The position numbers and the translations under genes were made by a program. The notes beneath the pieces were generated by a model. That model saw only the letters and a program-made list of their open reading frames with translations. It made no database searches and had not been told where the DNA came from. Shown piece after piece: positions 6,284 to 6,454 of a DNA stretch of 6,454 nucleotides (position 1 is its first letter; each line of letters begins with the position of its first letter). Origin of the DNA: an uncultured Burkholderiales bacterium (GTDB lineage Bacteria > Pseudomonadota > Gammaproteobacteria > Burkholderiales > Burkholderiaceae_C); contig CAISQQ010000321.1 in the NCBI GenBank assembly GCA_903887655.1, forward strand, positions 1-6,454. The letters are read 5' to 3'.

Positions 6284-6312
6284 AATAAATTAGCCCCGAC
6301 CAGCGGGGCTAA
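6284..6312 (-). terminator. Intrinsic terminator after rpmA
   Basis: A perfect 9-bp stem, TTAGCCCCG with CGGGGCTAA (6290-6298 and 6304-6312), closes a 5-base loop. Reading on the - strand it is followed by TTTATT, and after eight further bases (GGGTGAAT-like) by a run of T residues (6276-6271). It lies 35 bases beyond the rpmA stop. It should end, at least in part, the rplU-rpmA ribosomal transcript, which would leave obgE to its own promoter or to readthrough. Confidence 0.8.
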
Positions 6313-6347
6313 ATCATGACCGATGCGGCCTTCGCCCCAGGTTTGGT

Positions 6348-6454
6348 TCAAACTGGAGTGATGTCTACCATGTGTTTGTTCAAAGCACCACGGGTGCTGA
6401 AGCTCACATGCCCGTCCACCAAAGCAAACAGGGTGTGGTCTTTACCGATGCCCA
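6348..6454 (-). CDS. rpmA: Ribosomal protein L27 (bL27), C-terminal fragment
   Basis: The last 34 codons of rpmA, with the 5' part beyond the right edge. The peptide reads GIGKDHTLFALVDGHVSFST and ends LNKHMVDITPV before TGA. GKDHTLFA followed by a DGxVxF strand is the characteristic C-terminal half of bL27 (E. coli: GRDHTLFAKADGKVKF). L27 sits near the peptidyl-transferase centre of the 50S subunit, where its N-terminal end (not visible here) contacts tRNA. Its position directly upstream of obgE is the common bacterial order rplU-rpmA-obgE. The fragment is too short for the usual length-limited gene finders but unmistakable by sequence. Confidence 0.93.
   Translation of the reverse strand, partial: GIGKDHTLFALVDGHVSFSTRGALNKHMVDITPV

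Overview
The window looks like an ordinary housekeeping stretch of a betaproteobacterial chromosome, most likely Burkholderiales and close to Comamonadaceae. This rests on recognisable protein families and on gene order (prmC-grxD; rpmA-obgE-proB with rppH and proS beside them), which I recall as typical of that group. I could not run a search to confirm it. Base composition is moderate in GC throughout and I see no transposase, phage gene, CRISPR array, tRNA or rRNA.

Layout, left to right. Positions 2-286 (+) hold the C-terminal third of prmC, the release-factor glutamine methyltransferase, cut by the window edge inside its NPPY motif. grxD (388-705, +) follows and encodes a CGFS monothiol glutaredoxin. 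After a 131-base convergent gap with a small hairpin comes proS (837-2588, -), a full-length prolyl-tRNA synthetase with an editing domain. proS is divergent from rppH (2728-3426, +), an RNA pyrophosphohydrolase of the Nudix family. rppH converges on proB (about 3450-4607, -), glutamate 5-kinase. proB lies downstream of obgE (4708-6156, -), the Obg ribosome-assembly GTPase. The right edge holds the last 34 codons of rpmA (6348-6454, -), ribosomal protein L27, followed by a strong intrinsic terminator.

Functionally the block is about translation and RNA turnover (L27, Obg, ProRS, PrmC, RppH), with proline synthesis (ProB, next to the enzyme that charges proline) and iron-sulfur/redox handling (GrxD).

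I do not see an undescribed multi-gene system. Three items are worth a second look. First, a perfect 13-bp inverted repeat in the proS-rppH gap has arms that contain the apparent rppH -10 box and the rppH start codon. Second, ObgE has a tail of about 120 residues that is extremely lysine-rich, encoded partly by 15-bp tandem repeats. Third, a 21-codon reading frame with a good Shine-Dalgarno sequence ends 12 bases before obgE and may be a leader peptide.

No gene-free stretch exceeds 300 bases. The longest are 6157-6347 (terminator plus the candidate small ORF), 2589-2727 (promoter and dyads) and 706-836 (weak hairpins only).
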